From: CAYLQA01 sp964385695
GTDB taxonomy: Bacteria > Desulfobacterota > Desulfobulbia > Desulfobulbales > Desulfurivibrionaceae
Direction of reading: 5' to 3'
Length of the DNA stretch: 54,743 nt
Assembly (NCBI GenBank): GCA_964385695.1
Contig: CAYLQA010000024.1
Span: 1 to 54,743 of the forward strand
Position 1 is the first letter of the stretch; the number at the start of each line of letters is the position of its first letter. The position numbers were made by a program, and so were the translations under genes. Below the pieces are notes generated by a model. The model had not been told where the DNA came from. It searched no databases and was given only the letters and a program-made list of their open reading frames with translations. Below are positions 53,376 through 54,743 of the stretch, piece after piece.

Positions 53376-53555
53376 TGGAATGTTAAAGCATTTATTGGGT
53401 TTAAATTTTGAAGGATTTGTATCAGCCCAGGTGGTGCTGCAGTTTCGTGCAAGCACACTTGTTTGCTATAGCTCGGCTATGCAGACAAGTGTGATCGTGC
53501 GAAGATGTGGTGCCACGTGGGCTGATATGCAGAAGAAGGAATTGGAATGGCTTTA
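53349..53555. repeat. Duplicated uvrB tail flanking a long palindrome
   Basis: The sequence for QKKELEWL occurs at 53350-53373 (real uvrB end) and again at 53530-53553, just before the acyltransferase ATG, differing at third codon positions only. Between them an imperfect inverted repeat spans 53420-53527: arms TATCAGCCCAGGTGG and its partner CCACGTGGGCTGATA, centred on ATAGC-TCG-GCTAT (53468-53480). The second copy now supplies AAGGAATTGG and the start of the next gene. Confidence 0.75.
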
Positions 53556-54242
53556 AAAGAAGGATTCGGCTTTAGATTGGCCCTTAAGGTGGTGCCGCCC
53601 GTGTTTAAGGGGCTCACTGCCTTGCTCTTTGCTACCTGCAAGCTGGAAGAGCACGATCAACACTATTTTCAGCCCTTCATTGAGGAAAAAAAGCCGTGCA
53701 TATTCAGCGGCTGGCATTACACGATTTTTTACAATATCTACCGGGCCTATAAAACCAGGAAGGAGCATGGCCTGCGCTGGGCCTTCATGGTCAGCACCAG
53801 CCGTGATGCAGAGTTTATTGCCGCAGTTTTGCACAGTATGGGCCTGGATACGGCCCGGGGTTCGCGCAACCGGGGTGGGATTGCTGCGCTGAAGAAGATG
53901 ATTCCCATGGTCAAGGAGGGGCGCTGCGCAGGCATCGTTGCCGATGGCTCCCAAGGCCCTGCCCGCGAGTTGCAGGCCGGGGCAATTCTCTTGGCCAGCA
54001 AGACCGGCGCCCCCATCCTGCCCATTGCCTGGGCTGTAGACAAGTATATTGCCTTTGGCAGCTGGGATCGGACCGTGTTGCCAAAGCCTTTTTCCCGTAT
54101 CTCCATGTGGTACGGCGAGCCCCTTTATATTCCGGCAAAACTGAAGTCCGCCGAGTTGGAAGAGTATCGCCTGGAAGGAGAAAAACGGCTTAACGAACTC
54201 TATCATAAGGCATGGGCAGAGTTTGGCCGTAAGGAGCACTAG
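53547..54242 (+). CDS. DUF374 family lysophospholipid-type acyltransferase
   Basis: A 231-residue protein of the DUF374 acyltransferase family linked to lipid A or phospholipid acylation. It has an active-site histidine in FSGWHYTIF, a TSRDAEFIAAVLHSMGL stretch with a conserved basic patch (ARGSRNRGGIAALKKMI), and VADGSQGPARELQAGAILLA, the family's DGPRGP-type motif. The histidine is not followed at +5 by aspartate, so the H-x4-D of PlsC is not intact. No membrane helix is clear. The start overlaps the duplicated uvrB tail. Confidence 0.87.
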   Translation: MALKEGFGFRLALKVVPPVFKGLTALLFATCKLEEHDQHYFQPFIEEKKPCIFSGWHYTIFYNIYRAYKTRKEHGLRWAFMVSTSRDAEFIAAVLHSMGLDTARGSRNRGGIAALKKMIPMVKEGRCAGIVADGSQGPARELQAGAILLASKTGAPILPIAWAVDKYIAFGSWDRTVLPKPFSRISMWYGEPLYIPAKLKSAELEEYRLEGEKRLNELYHKAWAEFGRKEH

Positions 54243-54294
54243 GTAGTCCGAGTGTTGTAACATCCTGATTTTATATCTTATTTTACTTGTCCCC

Positions 54295-54318
54295 TGGGGG
54301 GCTCTCCCCATTTTTTTT
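54295..54318 (+). terminator. Terminator after the DUF374 gene
   Basis: TGGGG-GGCTCT-CCCCA, a short G/C stem, followed by eight T residues. It lies about 50 bases after the stop codon. Confidence 0.7.
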
Positions 54319-54426
54319 CACCGCTTCCTTTGTGTTTGACCACAAGCAATCCTGCCTGGTAAAAATGTAGCGCTATTTCGGGTTTGGGTTGCTTTATATT
54401 TTCAAGTTTTTAGAGGGGGGATTTTT

Positions 54427-54628
54427 ATGAAGAAGGTATTACTTGGGGGAGTGCTTGCTCTCTTGGCAATGGTCAATGTGGCGCAGGGGGGGCGTCGTCG
54501 AGAGCAAGGTGCAGCTGCAGGCATCACAGGGGTATGGGGGTGATTTGTTGCCTGCACATCCGTTGGCAAAATCATCGGTAAACGATGATGAGTATGTCAT
54601 GGATCCATGCAGTGAGGATGAGGCGTAG
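54427..54628 (+). pseudogene. Small secreted peptide gene split at a G7 run
   Basis: An ATG at 54427 behind GAGGGGGGA opens a clear signal peptide, MKKVLLGGVLALLAMVNVAQ, but after a run of seven G (54486-54492) the frame ends at 54543. The next frame continues from the same point with VVESKVQLQASQGYGG and ends DDEYVMDPCSEDEA at 54628, followed by a terminator. One base fewer in the run would give an intact 66-residue exported peptide. This could be a true frameshift, phase variation or a sequencing error. Confidence 0.6.
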
Positions 54629-54654
54629 CGAGTTAACGCCAGCTGGTGCGAGAG

Positions 54655-54689
54655 GCCGTCTCTGTTTTTTAACCGAGACGGCTTTTTTT
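54655..54689 (+). terminator. Terminator after the small secreted peptide gene
   Basis: GCCGTCTC (54655-54662) pairs with GAGACGGC (54675-54682), followed by seven T residues. It fits as the 3' end of the split peptide gene. Confidence 0.88.
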
Positions 54690-54743
54690 AGGTTCATCGT
54701 CGATGTCCGGGAAAAGCAGCTTTTATTTTCAGGAAGAAATAGT

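Noticed and set aside
54443..54628. A separate 61-residue protein starting at GTG 54443
   Set aside because: There is no binding site for that start; the better reading is one peptide gene starting at 54427 with a break at the G run.

Overview
The window (about 54.7 kb, moderate GC) reads as chromosomal DNA of an anaerobic Gram-negative bacterium, most likely a sulfate- or sulfur-metabolising member of the Desulfobacterota (Desulfobulbales-like). The reasons are a class II superoxide reductase next to a rubrerythrin-type protein, a short MoaE-like protein and single-cluster ferredoxin of delta-proteobacterial style, paired Hsp20 genes, CdaA-CdaR-GlmM in a Gram-negative setting, and many two-component and chemotaxis proteins. 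This placement is inference. I see no tRNA or rRNA genes, CRISPR array, prophage or intact insertion sequence.

Layout. 1-7.7 kb: start of a response regulator, MoaE-like protein, EF-P with its lysine-modifying enzyme EpmA, a uracil-DNA glycosylase, a nitroreductase, then a tight cluster of two DUF1538 membrane proteins, a PII-like protein and a CBS-pair protein, followed by two tiny zinc-ribbon proteins and a voltage-gated-type channel that also ends in a zinc ribbon. 7.7-12.9 kb (minus): a 1016-residue M1 peptidase/ChaN/PDZ fusion, trmFO, adk. 13.2-14.5 kb: two Hsp20 genes, a REP-type palindrome, a ferredoxin. 14.7-19.8 kb (minus): a chemoreceptor, a DUF445 protein, and a prephenate dehydratase-ACT-prephenate dehydrogenase fusion. 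20-23 kb: a DEAH helicase fused to a DnaQ-like exonuclease, resembling MrfA and MrfB in one chain. 23.1-28.5 kb (minus): sigma-54 response regulator, hybrid kinase, shortened CheW, CheD and a single-domain receiver. 28.6-36 kb: SH3-repeat protein, DUF3047 protein, GAF/HD-GYP protein, TlyA, and GlmM-CdaR-CdaA (c-di-AMP synthesis).

36-41.5 kb (plus): rpsT with a UUG start, then trpE-G-D-C-F without trpBA, interrupted by two related long palindromes. 41.8-43.2 kb: superoxide reductase, GIY-YIG-like small protein, rubrerythrin-like protein. 43.2-47.3 kb (minus): an envelope-stress group of ECF sigma factor with a sigma-E-like promoter, zinc-finger anti-sigma, DegP/HtrA protease and a lipoprotein. 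47.5-54.7 kb: a hypothetical gene, a 57-residue zinc-knuckle protein, ptsH-ptsI-thiL, uvrB, a DUF374 acyltransferase, and a small secreted peptide gene split by a G7 run.

The main candidates for new biology are the natural domain fusions (MrfA-MrfB, PheA-TyrA, M1-ChaN-PDZ), the DUF1538/PII/CBS cluster, and several long inverted-repeat elements, one of which sits beside a duplicated uvrB 3' end.
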